A DNA stretch of 64,000 nucleotides from Catenulispora pinistramenti (GCF_018274385.1 NZ_JAAFYZ010000006.1:56344-120343), one strand, 5' to 3'. Shown: positions 16,596-25,230, counted from the stretch's first letter. Notes: generated from the letters alone by a model not told the origin. A program made the numbers and translations.

Positions 16596-17870
16596 CTACC
16601 TGCGCACAAGTGGCGTGGGGGCAGCCGGTTCCGTGTGGACCAAGCATCCACAGTCCGGATGCGGTGGACGCTCGCGGCGGGTCTGCGCGCCGAACGGCGG
16701 TACCACTTCCAGCGTGCCGTTCACGGTCGGCGGCGGGTCGCCTTCCACCCAGGCCAGGATGTGCAGCACCGCCAGCGTCGCGAGGTGTGTGGCCAGGAGG
16801 ATGTCGCAGGGGCGGTCCTCGGCGGCCGGCACCGCGTCCACGCCGCCGAACGGCACCATCGCGCGGGGCCAGCCCGGGTCGCGTTCGGTGCGGTATAGGT
16901 CGCGGCAGCGCAGGCAGGAGGTGCGGCCCGGTTGGACGAACGGGCCGAGCACGCCGGTGGTCTCGTGTACCTCGACCGACAGATGCGGTACGCCCGAGTC
17001 CTGCATGGTGGCGGCCAGGGCCGGGTAGCCGTCGGCGATCGGGGCCAGGACCGCGAGGTCGGGGTGCTGGCGGTTGGCCGGGAGCGTGGTGCGGGTCGAG
17101 GGGGCCGAGGAACGGATCAGGGCCCGGACCAGGTCCTGTCGGCGTGGTGGGGGAGCCGCGAGGTCGGTTTCGATGCCGGCGCCGGCAGTCGGCTGATCGG
17201 TGTCTTGTTGATCGCTGTCCAGTCGATCGTCGGCACTTGTCGCGCTACTCGCGCTCGCGCTCGCCTTGCTCGCGGCCCGAGCCCCACGACCTCGCCGAGG
17301 CCCCGGTACCTCTCGCTCATCCCGGTGACTCAGCCCCCGAGGATTCCGGAACCCGGCCGGCGCCGCGTCCGCGGGCCGAGCCCGTCCGGCGTCGATCGGC
17401 ACCACACACCCGATCCCCGCCGCGGCCAGCATGTGCGCCACCGACGCTCCGACCCGCCCGCACCCGTACACCGCGACCACCGCCATCCGGCGGCGGGTCA
17501 TCGCCCGCATCGCGCCGCCGGGCACCAGGTATCCCAGGGCCAGCGCGGACAGGTCCGGGGCCAGCCGGTCGAGCTCGGAGATGTCCAGGGCGCGCAGTAT
17601 CGGGCCTGGGTCGTAGCCGGCGTCGTCGAGGAATCCGGCCCGGGCCAGCACGTCGAGCAGGGTCGTGGCCTGCGCGCCGGACAGTCCCAACTCCTCGGCG
17701 TGGGCCAGCAGTCCGTTGATGTCTCTGTGGCCGTCCAGGGCCGCTACGAACGCGGTCGCGGCCGGGCTCAGCCCGTTCAGCAGCAGTGAGCGTCCCGGAG
17801 TCACCCCCACCTGCAACGCGCCGCCGGGCCGCCACAGTCGTCGCAGCCCCGCCTTCAGCACCGGACGCAC
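16596..17870 (-). CDS. ThiF/E1-like Rossmann-fold protein
   Basis: A 424-residue protein with an N-terminal winged-helix-like domain (LSPAATAFVAALDG, then DGHRDINGLLAHAEELG), a Rossmann nucleotide-binding loop (VAVYGCGRVGASVAHMLAAAGIG) and a C-terminal half resembling ThiF/MoeB-type adenylyltransferases. Potential zinc ligands are CLRC and CGC near the end. A low-complexity charged insertion of about 70 residues (GPRRGRGARAASKASASASS) splits the fold. Such stand-alone actinobacterial proteins resemble the leader-binding E1-like domain of RiPP cyclases. The start was set at GTG 17870 because GGGAGG precedes it by 7 nt; the GTG at 17930 lacks a ribosome site. Function unproven. Confidence 0.65.
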   Translation of the reverse strand: MRPVLKAGLRRLWRPGGALQVGVTPGRSLLLNGLSPAATAFVAALDGHRDINGLLAHAEELGLSGAQATTLLDVLARAGFLDDAGYDPGPILRALDISELDRLAPDLSALALGYLVPGGAMRAMTRRRMAVVAVYGCGRVGASVAHMLAAAGIGCVVPIDAGRARPADAAPAGFRNPRGLSHRDEREVPGPRRGRGARAASKASASASSATSADDRLDSDQQDTDQPTAGAGIETDLAAPPPRRQDLVRALIRSSAPSTRTTLPANRQHPDLAVLAPIADGYPALAATMQDSGVPHLSVEVHETTGVLGPFVQPGRTSCLRCRDLYRTERDPGWPRAMVPFGGVDAVPAAEDRPCDILLATHLATLAVLHILAWVEGDPPPTVNGTLEVVPPFGAQTRRERPPHPDCGCLVHTEPAAPTPLVRR

Positions 17871-18024
17871 GCCCTGACCTCCCGCCGTGTCAGCCCCCGC
17901 ATTCCGCCGCGCTTGCCCGCGTATTCCCACCTTGCGTCACCCGCGCGGTCCGGCGCAGCTGACAACGTCCTAATTCACCCATACGGCGGCCGGAGGACCG
18001 GCCGCCGTAGCGAACCGTCGATCC

Positions 18025-18186
18025 TCAGGCCTTGCCCAGGATCCGGTTGAGCTTGGTCCCGCAGGTCGGGCAGATGCCCTGCGCCATCCGCCGGCCCGAG
18101 TCGCTGACCTTCACCTGACCGGTGAAGTTCTTCTTCTCCTTGCACTTCACGCAGTAGGCGTCCCCGGTGTACGACGACTCCGCCAT
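18025..18186 (-). CDS. Small zinc-ribbon protein (DUF5679)
   Basis: A 53-residue protein with two CxxC pairs, YCVKCKEKK and ICPTCGTKL, forming a zinc ribbon, and a basic C-terminus. It matches the short actinobacterial DUF5679 family across its length. GGAGCG precedes the ATG at 18186. Role unknown; nucleic-acid or protein contact is plausible for a zinc ribbon. Confidence 0.85.
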   Translation of the reverse strand: MAESSYTGDAYCVKCKEKKNFTGQVKVSDSGRRMAQGICPTCGTKLNRILGKA

Positions 18187-18291
18187 GATTTGTCGCTCCG
18201 TTCCATATCTGAGAGCAGATGTACCTTTCACCCCGAACGCGGAACACCATACGGCAGCGCGGGGCCCAAACCGCACCGCTACGCTGACGCC

Positions 18292-19095
18292 ATGCCTGAG
18301 TCGCGCGAATATCCCCTCCTCGCCGTTAACCGCACGTCGGATGGTGTGTTGACCGTCAGGTTGGACGACCCGGACCGGCGCAACGCGATGACCGCGCCGA
18401 TGACCGAGTCGTGGGAGCGGCTCATGCGGGAGATCGCGCGGGACGAGGAAGTGCGCTGTGTGGTGGTGACCGGAGCCGGCTCCGCGTTCTGCGCCGGCGG
18501 TGATCTCGGCTGGATCGGTGCCGAACCCGGCGCGCCTGTGGAAAAACTCCGCGACAAGATGCTGCCGTTCTACCGGATCTGGCTGAGCCTGCGGGATCTG
18601 CCGGTCCCGACCATCGCCGCGGTCAACGGTCCGGCGGTCGGCGCGGGCGCCTGCCTGGCCCTGGCCTGTGACCTGCGCTACGCGGTGGACACCGCGAAGT
18701 TCGCCGTGCCGTTCACCAAACTCGGCATGCACCCCGGGATGGCCGCGACCTGGCTGCTGCCCGAGGTGGTCGGGATGGCCAACGCCCGCGAACTCCTCTA
18801 CACCAACCGCGCGGTGAGCGGCGCCGAGGCGGTCGCCCTCGGCGTCTTCAACAGGGTGTTCCCCGCCGGGGACTTCCCTGGGGAGATCGAGCGGATCGCC
18901 TCCGACGTCGCCGCCGGCGCGCCGATCGCGGTGAAGCTCACCAAGCAGGCGCTGGTCGGCGCGGGCCACGAGTCGTTCGAGGCGGCGCTGCGCTGGGAGG
19001 CGCTGGCGCAGCCGATCACGATGGCCACCGAGGACCTTCAGGAGGGTCTGGCGGCCCAGCGGGAGCGGCGCGCACCCCGCTTCACCGGCCGCTGA
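18292..19095 (+). CDS. Enoyl-CoA hydratase/isomerase family protein
   Basis: A 267-residue crotonase-fold enzyme with SAFCAGGDL and AAVNGPAVGAGACLALACDL for CoA binding and the oxyanion hole. The active-site loop reads FTKLGMHPGMAATWLLPEVVG; the usual catalytic glutamates are not evident, so hydratase activity is not assured. A TACGCT hexamer at 18280-18285 lies 6 nt before the ATG, arguing for a leaderless message and for this start. It is divergent from the zinc-ribbon gene. Confidence 0.85.
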   Translation: MPESREYPLLAVNRTSDGVLTVRLDDPDRRNAMTAPMTESWERLMREIARDEEVRCVVVTGAGSAFCAGGDLGWIGAEPGAPVEKLRDKMLPFYRIWLSLRDLPVPTIAAVNGPAVGAGACLALACDLRYAVDTAKFAVPFTKLGMHPGMAATWLLPEVVGMANARELLYTNRAVSGAEAVALGVFNRVFPAGDFPGEIERIASDVAAGAPIAVKLTKQALVGAGHESFEAALRWEALAQPITMATEDLQEGLAAQRERRAPRFTGR

Positions 19096-19134
19096 TCACT
19101 CTTTGTGTTACGTAACCCACAGGATCGGCCTGCC

Positions 19135-19177
19135 TGTGGATAACTCTGTGGAAAACCTGTGCACGGCGTGTGGACAA
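19135..19177. promoter_or_regulatory. Phased cluster of DnaA-box-like sequences
   Basis: Four TGTG-type 9-mers in one orientation start at 19135 (TGTGGATAA), 19147 (TGTGGAAAA), 19158 (TGTGCACGG, weak) and 19169 (TGTGGACAA). The first and last are exact reverse complements of the DnaA boxes TTATCCACA and TTGTCCACA. The start-to-start spacing of 12, 11 and 11 bp puts them on one helix face. They lie upstream of the YgjP-like gene. Confidence 0.55.
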
Positions 19178-19259
19178 TCCGATTTCCGCCGTTCCCGACG
19201 CCCCGGCGTGTCATTTCGGTAACGCCATGAGGGGGTGCCACACGCTAGGGTCCCATGCC

Positions 19260-19802
19260 GTGGGACTCGACGATGCCCCCCACCAGGGCGGTCAGATCGA
19301 GGTGCGACGCAGCAACCGGCGGCGGCGCACCGTCTCGGCGTACCGGGACGGCGACAAGACCGTCGTCCTGATCCCCGCGCAGATGACACGCGCGGAAGAG
19401 AAGCAGTGGGTCGACAAGATGCTGGCCCGGCTGGCCGGCCAGGAGAAGAAACGAAGGCCGGACGATGGCGAACTCTCTCGCCGCGCCCGCGACCTGTCAG
19501 CCCGCTACTACGACAGCCGGGCCCAACCCTCAAGCGTCCGCTGGGTCACGAACCAGCAGGCCCGCTGGGGCTCCTGCACGCCTGTGGACGGCACCATCCG
19601 CATCTCCGACCGGGTCCGCGGCATGCCGGAGTACGTGCTGGACTACGTCCTGCTGCACGAACTCGCGCACCTGCTGGTCCCCAGCCACGGCCCGCGGTTC
19701 TGGGAGCTGATGAGCGTGTACCCGAAGACGGAGCGGGCCCGCGGGTTCCTGGAGGGCTTCGCCTCCGCCGGGGGCGGCGAGGCCGGGGACGACGCGGACT
19801 GA
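19260..19802 (+). CDS. YgjP-like (M48-type) metallopeptidase
   Basis: A 180-residue protein of the YgjP/DUF45 family. The zincin motif is LLHELAHLLVPSHGPRFW, with the HExxH pair and a downstream His, preceded by the family hallmark RWGSCTPVDGTIRIS. It has no signal peptide, so it is cytosolic. The start at GTG 19260 was chosen because TAGGGT at 19246-19251 lies 8 nt upstream and would give a leaderless transcript; in-frame ATG 19227 is possible. The last residues are acidic and disordered. Substrate unknown. Confidence 0.8.
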   Translation: MGLDDAPHQGGQIEVRRSNRRRRTVSAYRDGDKTVVLIPAQMTRAEEKQWVDKMLARLAGQEKKRRPDDGELSRRARDLSARYYDSRAQPSSVRWVTNQQARWGSCTPVDGTIRISDRVRGMPEYVLDYVLLHELAHLLVPSHGPRFWELMSVYPKTERARGFLEGFASAGGGEAGDDAD

Positions 19803-19808
19803 AAGTAG

Positions 19809-19838
19809 CGAGGGCGGGCGACGACGCGCCCGCCCTCG
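19809..19838. terminator. Bidirectional terminator between convergent genes
   Basis: A perfect 12-bp stem CGAGGGCGGGCG/CGCCCGCCCTCG with a 6-nt loop lies 7 nt after the peptidase stop and 11 nt before the end of the convergent gene. Confidence 0.8.
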
Positions 19839-19848
19839 ATGCCGGCTG

Positions 19849-21474
19849 CTACTTCTTCGGCTGGTCCTCGCCGCCTTCGTCCGGGCCTTCGGTCTTGTCG
19901 CCGGTCTTGCCGCCGCTCTGGCCGCCCTGCCCGGTCTCGCCGCTCTCGCCGCTCTTGCCCTCGGCAGGCTTGTCCTCGCCGCCCTTGTCCTCGGACTTAT
20001 CCACAGCCCCGCCGCCCAACAGCTCGTCCAGCCCCGAGAAGTCGAACTCCAGCCCGTCCTCGGAGTCCGAGCCCCGGCCGTGCACGAACCCGTCCGGGTC
20101 GTCCAGGTCCGCCGAAGTCGGCAGCAGGTCCGGGTGCGACCACACCGCGTCGCGGCCCTCCAGCCCGCGGGCGTCGGTCAGGGATGCCCACAGCCGGGAC
20201 GCGTCGCGCAGCCGGCGCGGGCGCAGCTCCAGGCCGACCAGCGCGGAGAAGGTCTGCTCGGCCGGGCCGCCGGCCGCGCGGCGACGGCGCAGCGTCTCGC
20301 GCAGCGCGTCCGCTGCCGACATCTGCGGGGCCGCGGCGGCGTGGACCACCGCGTCCACCCAGCCTTCGGCCAGCGCGAGCAGGGTCTCCAGGCGGGCCAG
20401 GGCCGTCTTCTGGGCCGGGGTGTCCACCGGGGCGAACAGGCCGCCGCCGCCCAGCATGTTCTCCAGCTGCGAGGGGTCCAAGTTGCTCAGGTCCATCTGC
20501 TCGGCCTGCTGGGCCAGCTCGCTGAACTTGGAGGCGTCGACCGTGATGCCGCGCGCGTACTCCTCGACCGCGCCCAGCAGGCGCGGCTTGAGCCACGGCA
20601 CGTGCGAGAACAGCCGCTGGTAGGCCGCCTCGCGCAGCGCCAGGTACAGCCGGACCTGCTCGATGTCGATCTCCAGGCCCTCGGCGAAGGCGTCCACGTT
20701 CGCCGGCAGCAGCACCGCCTTGCCCTCCGGGCCCAGCGGCAGCCCGATGTCGCTGCCGGACACCACCTCGCCGGCCAGCGAGGCCAGGGCCTGGCCGACC
20801 TGGGAGCCGAACATCGCGGTGCCCATCTGCTTGAGCATGCCGCCCAGCGGGTTCCCGCCACCGCCGCCGGCGGCGCCGCCGCCGAACAGGTTGCCCAGCA
20901 TGTCGCCCATGCCCGGCGGCAGACCCGCGGCCTCCGGGCTCTCCGGCATGTTCAGCTCGCCGACCGCGCCGCCGACCGCCTCGCCCATCGCCGAGGTGAT
21001 CCGGTCGGCGACCGGCTCGACCAGCTGCTTCCAGACCGGCAGGGTTTCCTCGATCCACTGCGCGCGGGACCACACGCGGGTGCCGGCGGTGCCGGCCGGC
21101 AGTGAGGTGACCTGGTCCAACCAGTGCTCGGCCAGCTGCACGGCACCGTCGTAGGTGCGCTGCTCGCCGTCGGTGGGCGAGGGGTCCGGGCCGGCGGCGG
21201 CCACGGTGTTGCGCGCCATGGTCTTGGCCAGGTCCCAGTTCACGGCGCCGTCCCCGCCGCCGCTCATCAGGGCCTGGATCTGGCTGAACACCATCTGCAG
21301 CATCTGGGGGTCCGGCATGCCCGGGATGTTCGAGCCCGGGGACTGCGCCCCGGTTCCGCCGAACATCTGCTGGAACATGGCCCCCAACGGATCAACGGGG
21401 CCGTCCGGGCGCTTACCCTGGTTCTGCGACTCGTCGCCGTCCGACGGGTTGTGGTCTTCGGGGTTCTTGTTCAC
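19849..21474 (-). CDS. DUF2342/zincin-2 family protein, zinc motif degenerate
   Basis: A 541-residue protein of the actinobacterial family annotated as zinc-dependent metalloprotease or F420-biosynthesis-associated. The expected helix reads ALREAAYQRLFSHVPWL rather than HExxH, so the zinc site is altered and proteolysis is doubtful. Both ends are disordered: the N-terminus is Asp/Asn/Gln/Pro-rich, the C-terminal 80 residues are Gly/Glu/Lys repeats (EDKPAEGKSGESGETGQ). A Gly-rich run (FGGGAAGGGGGNPLGG) sits mid-protein. The start at GTG 21474 has GAGG 8 nt upstream. Divergent from the epimerase. Confidence 0.65.
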   Translation of the reverse strand: MNKNPEDHNPSDGDESQNQGKRPDGPVDPLGAMFQQMFGGTGAQSPGSNIPGMPDPQMLQMVFSQIQALMSGGGDGAVNWDLAKTMARNTVAAAGPDPSPTDGEQRTYDGAVQLAEHWLDQVTSLPAGTAGTRVWSRAQWIEETLPVWKQLVEPVADRITSAMGEAVGGAVGELNMPESPEAAGLPPGMGDMLGNLFGGGAAGGGGGNPLGGMLKQMGTAMFGSQVGQALASLAGEVVSGSDIGLPLGPEGKAVLLPANVDAFAEGLEIDIEQVRLYLALREAAYQRLFSHVPWLKPRLLGAVEEYARGITVDASKFSELAQQAEQMDLSNLDPSQLENMLGGGGLFAPVDTPAQKTALARLETLLALAEGWVDAVVHAAAAPQMSAADALRETLRRRRAAGGPAEQTFSALVGLELRPRRLRDASRLWASLTDARGLEGRDAVWSHPDLLPTSADLDDPDGFVHGRGSDSEDGLEFDFSGLDELLGGGAVDKSEDKGGEDKPAEGKSGESGETGQGGQSGGKTGDKTEGPDEGGEDQPKK

Positions 21475-21570
21475 GGCGGGTGACCTCACGGACGACGGGG
21501 GAGAAGGATCGGTTGACAGCGCGGAGCCTGACTTCCTCTATACATCTAACGTAACCACAGGAGAGCCTCA

Positions 21571-22677
21571 GTGAGTTCCTCGCCGGACCGCAAGCGCACC
21601 GGCCGCACCAGCAAGCCCACAGTCGCCGTCACGGGAGCGGCCGCCAGATTGGGTGAGGCACTGACCGGCAAGCTGGCCTTCGGCGGCGAGGTGCGCCGGG
21701 TGGTGGGGCTGGACGCCGAGCGCGGAGCGGCCCCGGCGACCTGGCGATTGGGCGATGTCACCGACCCCCACCTGGCCGAACGGCTCTCCGGGGTGGACAC
21801 GCTGGTGCACTTGGCGCTGGACTCCGATCTGAACTCCGAGCCTCGGGAACGCACCGCGCGCAACGTCCGCGCGGCCCAGACCGCCCTCACCGCCGCGGCC
21901 GCCGCCGGCGTCCACCATGTGGTCCTGTTGTCCACCGCGATGGTCTACGGCGCCCTTCCGGACAACGCTCTCCCGCTGGAAGACGACGCCCCGCTGCGCG
22001 CGACCCCGGACGGCACCCTGGTCGGCGACCTGTTGGAGATCGAGCGGCTGGCGGCGATCGCCCCCCGCGCGCACCCCGGCCTGACCGTCACCGTCCTGCG
22101 CCCGGCGGCCATAGTCGGTCCGGGCGTGGACACCTATCTGACCCGGCACTTCGAGGCGCCGCGGCTGCTGGTGGTGCGCGGGTCGAAGCCGGTCTGGCAG
22201 TTCTGCCACATCGACGACCTGCTGTCGGCACTGGAGTACGCGGCCCTGGGGAAGGTGAACGGGGTCGTGCCCGTTGCATCTGATGGATGGCTCACTCAGG
22301 AAGAGGTGGAGGAGATTTCCGGGATGCGCAGGATGGAGCTCCCCGAAGGCCTCGCCGTGGGCGCCGCGGAGCGACTGCACAGGCTGCACCTGACCCCGGC
22401 TCCCGCGAGCGACCTGCAGTACGTGATGCATCCATGGGCGGTCTCCAACAAGAAGCTCCGGGAAGCCGGGTGGGAACCCGCCTTTACGAACGAGGAAGCG
22501 TTCGCCCAGCTCCTGGAGGACATCGACGGCCACCACGCGGCGCTGGCCCGGCGCCTGGGCAAGAAGGACGCCGCGGCCGGTCTCGGCGCGGCCGGCGCCA
22601 CGGTCGCGCTGGTAGGCACCGCGGCCCTGGTGCGACGCGCACGGCGGAAGCGCCGTGGGGGAGGATCGGTAACGTGA
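21571..22677 (+). CDS. NAD-dependent epimerase/dehydratase, membrane-tethered
   Basis: A 368-residue extended SDR protein. The nucleotide loop is VAVTGAAARLGEAL, the catalytic-region tyrosine lies in STAMVYGALPDNALP, and the FCHIDDLLSALEYA motif matches sugar-nucleotide epimerase relatives. The YxxxK lysine is not obvious. The C-terminus adds a hydrophobic helix (GLGAAGATVALVGTAALV) and a basic tail, suggesting membrane attachment. AGGAGAG precedes the GTG start. Its stop overlaps moaE by 4 nt. Confidence 0.8.
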   Translation: MSSSPDRKRTGRTSKPTVAVTGAAARLGEALTGKLAFGGEVRRVVGLDAERGAAPATWRLGDVTDPHLAERLSGVDTLVHLALDSDLNSEPRERTARNVRAAQTALTAAAAAGVHHVVLLSTAMVYGALPDNALPLEDDAPLRATPDGTLVGDLLEIERLAAIAPRAHPGLTVTVLRPAAIVGPGVDTYLTRHFEAPRLLVVRGSKPVWQFCHIDDLLSALEYAALGKVNGVVPVASDGWLTQEEVEEISGMRRMELPEGLAVGAAERLHRLHLTPAPASDLQYVMHPWAVSNKKLREAGWEPAFTNEEAFAQLLEDIDGHHAALARRLGKKDAAAGLGAAGATVALVGTAALVRRARRKRRGGGSVT

Positions 22678-23165
22678 TCGAGGAGAAGGAACTCACCGCG
22701 CGCGGCGAGGCGGAGGAACTCGCCGCGGACAGCCGCGCGGTCATCCGTCCCGTCATCCATACGGACGTGCGCGAGGAACCACTTTCCGTCGACGAGGTCG
22801 TCGCCGCCGTCTCGCACCGCACCGCGGGCGGCATCGCCCTGTTCCTCGGGGTCGTCCGCGACCACGACCACGGCCGGTCCGTCACCGCTTTGGACTACAG
22901 CGCGCACCCTTCTGCCGCCGAACTTCTGGCGAAGGTCGCGGAGGCCGTGGCCGCCGAGCACCCGGACGTGGTCGCGCTCTCGGCGATCCACCGGGTCGGA
23001 GCACTGGACGTCGGCGACCTCGCGGTCGTGGTCGGGGCGGCGGCGCCGCACCGGGCCGAGGCGTTCGCAGCTTGTCGCGCATTCATCGACACGCTCAAGG
23101 AACAGGTGCCGATCTGGAAGCGCGAGGAGTTCGCCGACGGCGACCACGAGTGGGTCGGCTGCTAG
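22674..23165 (+). CDS. moaE: Molybdopterin synthase catalytic subunit MoaE
   Basis: A 163-residue protein; with MoaD it converts precursor Z to molybdopterin. Family motifs are present: TAGGIALFLGVVRDHDHG, IHRVGALDVGDLAVVVGAAAPHR and the lysine-containing end LKEQVPIWKREEF with both active-site lysines. The N-terminal 30 residues are an extra acidic segment. The GTG start overlaps the epimerase stop (GTGA), so translation is coupled. No moaD or other molybdenum cofactor gene is in the window. Confidence 0.92.
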   Translation: MIEEKELTARGEAEELAADSRAVIRPVIHTDVREEPLSVDEVVAAVSHRTAGGIALFLGVVRDHDHGRSVTALDYSAHPSAAELLAKVAEAVAAEHPDVVALSAIHRVGALDVGDLAVVVGAAAPHRAEAFAACRAFIDTLKEQVPIWKREEFADGDHEWVGC

Positions 23166-23205
23166 ATCCGCCGCGAGTGACCCTCCGGTGCGTTACAGTC
23201 ACCGT

Positions 23206-23391
23206 GTGCTGTCGATCCTGGCTTGGTGGGCGATCCCGGTCGGCGCCGTGGTCCTGGCGGCGGCTGTGTCCGCCCTTGCCCGGCACGTGCGGCGGCCCAG
23301 TGACGACGACACGATCCACGCGTATCGCCGCTTCCGGGAAGCCATCTCCAACGAGGACCCGGTTGGGCCCGAGGCCGTGCCGCCGGTGTAG
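23206..23391 (+). CDS. Small single-helix membrane protein
   Basis: A 61-residue protein with one transmembrane helix (LSILAWWAIPVGAVVLAAAVSAL) and a charged tail (RRPSDDDTIHAYRRFREAIS). The GTG start is preceded 6 nt upstream by TACAGT (23194-23199), so the mRNA is probably leaderless. The position between moaE and the PDZ-Lon protease suggests a conserved partner, but I do not recognise a function. Confidence 0.75.
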   Translation: MLSILAWWAIPVGAVVLAAAVSALARHVRRPSDDDTIHAYRRFREAISNEDPVGPEAVPPV

Positions 23392-23487
23392 GCGAGGAAG
23401 CGGTGGATCTTCCCGCGCGGTCCCGCGTCCCGATTGGTGACCCCGGTCTCAGCGCCGCTTCAGACTGCAACAGATAGCATCTGTGGA

Positions 23488-24558
23488 ATGCAGCGCCGAG
23501 CCCTCACCTTGACCTTGTCCGGAACGACGGTCGCCCTGCTCACGGCCTCGGCGTTCCTGATCCCGACGCCGTACGCGGAGATGTCGCCGGGCCCGACGTA
23601 CGACACCCTGGGCAGCTACTCCACGGATTCCGGGCAGCCGGCCAAGCCGGTCATCGCGATCAGCGGCACCCAGACCTACCCGCACACCGGCGGCGGGCAG
23701 CTGCGCATGGTCACCGTCGAGGTCTCCCGCGCGGACTACAAGCCGAACAGCGTCGAGGTGCTCTCCGGCTGGCTGTCCAGCGACAAGATCGTGGTCCCGC
23801 GCACGGTCATCTACCCCGAGGGGCAGACCGCGCAGGAGGCGACGCAGCAGAACACCGCGATGTTCGACGACTCCGAGGACCAGGCGATCACCGCCGCGCT
23901 GGCCGCGAAGAACATCAAGCCGCTGCGCACCGAGGTGATCGTGGACTCGGTCACCCCGGGCAGCCCGGCCGACGGCAAGTTGCAGCCGCAGGACGTCATC
24001 GACGCGGTGGACGGCACCCAGCTGGCCAACCCCAACGACGTCCACACCCTGATCCAGAAGCACAAGCCGGGCGACACGGTGGTGTTCACCGTGACCCGCG
24101 ACGGCAAGCAGCAGCAGGTCTCGGTGGTGACGACGCAGTCCAACGACAGCGGCCCGTCCCGGGCCCTGGTCGGCTTCCTGCCGGGCACCCAGAACGTCTT
24201 CCCGTTCGACGTGAAGATCCAGCTCGACAACGTCGGCGGCCCCAGCGCCGGGATGATGTTCGCCCTCGGCATCATCGACGAGCTGTCCCAGCAGGACCTC
24301 ACCGGCGGTCTGAAGATCGCCGGCACCGGCACCATCGACTCCACCGGAGCGGTCGGCCCGATCGGCGGCATCCAGATGAAGACCCTGGCCGCCAAGCGCG
24401 ACGGCGCCACCGTCTTCCTCACCCCGGCCGCCAACTGCGCCGACGCGGTCAAGAACGTCCCGAGCGGCCTGCGCCTGGTGAAGGTGAACACGCTGCAGGA
24501 CGCGCTCACCGCGCTGAACACGCTGCGGGCCGGGGGGACACCTCAGGGATGCAGCTGA
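23488..24558 (+). CDS. Membrane-anchored PDZ/Lon-like (S16) serine protease
   Basis: A 356-residue YlbL-like protein: an N-terminal signal-anchor helix (about residues 6-26), a PDZ domain (about 150-215, VDSVTPGSPADGKLQPQDVI) and a C-terminal S16 Lon protease domain. The catalytic pair is Ser253 in GGPSAGMMFALG and Lys298 in GGIQMKTLAAKRDG, both intact. It would act outside the membrane, probably in quality control or regulated proteolysis of membrane proteins. TAGCAT lies 7 nt before the ATG, so the message is probably leaderless. Confidence 0.88.
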   Translation: MQRRALTLTLSGTTVALLTASAFLIPTPYAEMSPGPTYDTLGSYSTDSGQPAKPVIAISGTQTYPHTGGGQLRMVTVEVSRADYKPNSVEVLSGWLSSDKIVVPRTVIYPEGQTAQEATQQNTAMFDDSEDQAITAALAAKNIKPLRTEVIVDSVTPGSPADGKLQPQDVIDAVDGTQLANPNDVHTLIQKHKPGDTVVFTVTRDGKQQQVSVVTTQSNDSGPSRALVGFLPGTQNVFPFDVKIQLDNVGGPSAGMMFALGIIDELSQQDLTGGLKIAGTGTIDSTGAVGPIGGIQMKTLAAKRDGATVFLTPAANCADAVKNVPSGLRLVKVNTLQDALTALNTLRAGGTPQGCS

Positions 24559-24585
24559 GCTGAGTCCGCCGCGTCGGCGGCGGCC

Positions 24586-24645
24586 GCTCCGGCGTTCGAC
24601 AAGCTCCGGCGTTCGACAAGCTCCGGCGTTCGACAAGCTCCGGCG
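24586..24645. repeat. 17-bp tandem repeat, 3.5 copies
   Basis: GCTCCGGCGTTCGACAA occurs three times in perfect tandem (24586, 24603, 24620) plus a 9-bp partial copy. It lies in the gap between two convergent genes and has no coding potential. Confidence 0.9.
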
Positions 24646-24681
24646 GCGGGCCGATTCGGCTCGCCGCCTTCGCTTATTCCG

Positions 24682-25230
24682 CTATTCCTCAAAAGTCTCC
24701 AGGAGTGCCGCCGTCAGGTTCGGCACGAGGTCCGGCCCGGACAGCACCTCCATGTCCGAGTCCTTCGACCGCAGCCGGATCGCCGCCTGCCGGGTGCCGT
24801 CCCGCAGCACGGCGACCGCCATGCGCACGTCCTGGCGCTCCGGGTGCTTCGTCACCCAGCGCTCGAGCTCGGCGCCCTTCGGGTCCTGCGGGATCTGCTC
24901 CTCGGCGCTCGGGGGGAGCATCTGCGACTCGATCACCAGCGCGCAGCCCTCGACGGCGGCCGGCCAGACCATCTTGGCCAGCATCTCGTCCAGCGGCTGG
25001 TCCAGGGCCAGGCCGTCCTGCTCGATCGAGGTGAGGCCGGGGATGCCGCCGGACTCCGCCGACTCGTCGGTCAGGCCCAGGGCGGCGGCCATGCTGGGCT
25101 GGGTGACCAGCAGGTCGGCGGTGGGGACCAGGGCGAACATGCGGGGGCGCTGGTTCCAGCCGTCGGCGGCGACGTGCTGCTCGATCTCGACGACGGACTG
25201 CATCAGGGCGACGCTGGCGACAGAGCTCAT
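24682..25230 (-). CDS. PPA1309-family protein
   Basis: A 182-residue cytosolic protein matching the actinobacterial PPA1309 family by sequence and by its usual place divergent from the UPF0182 gene. Recognisable stretches are VEIEQHVAADGWNQRPRMFALVPTADLL and the C-terminal RDGTRQAAIRLRSKDSD. No catalytic motif is seen and no function is established. ATG start at 25230; the longer alternatives overlap the UPF0182 promoter. Confidence 0.85.
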   Translation of the reverse strand: MSSVASVALMQSVVEIEQHVAADGWNQRPRMFALVPTADLLVTQPSMAAALGLTDESAESGGIPGLTSIEQDGLALDQPLDEMLAKMVWPAAVEGCALVIESQMLPPSAEEQIPQDPKGAELERWVTKHPERQDVRMAVAVLRDGTRQAAIRLRSKDSDMEVLSGPDLVPNLTAALLETFEE

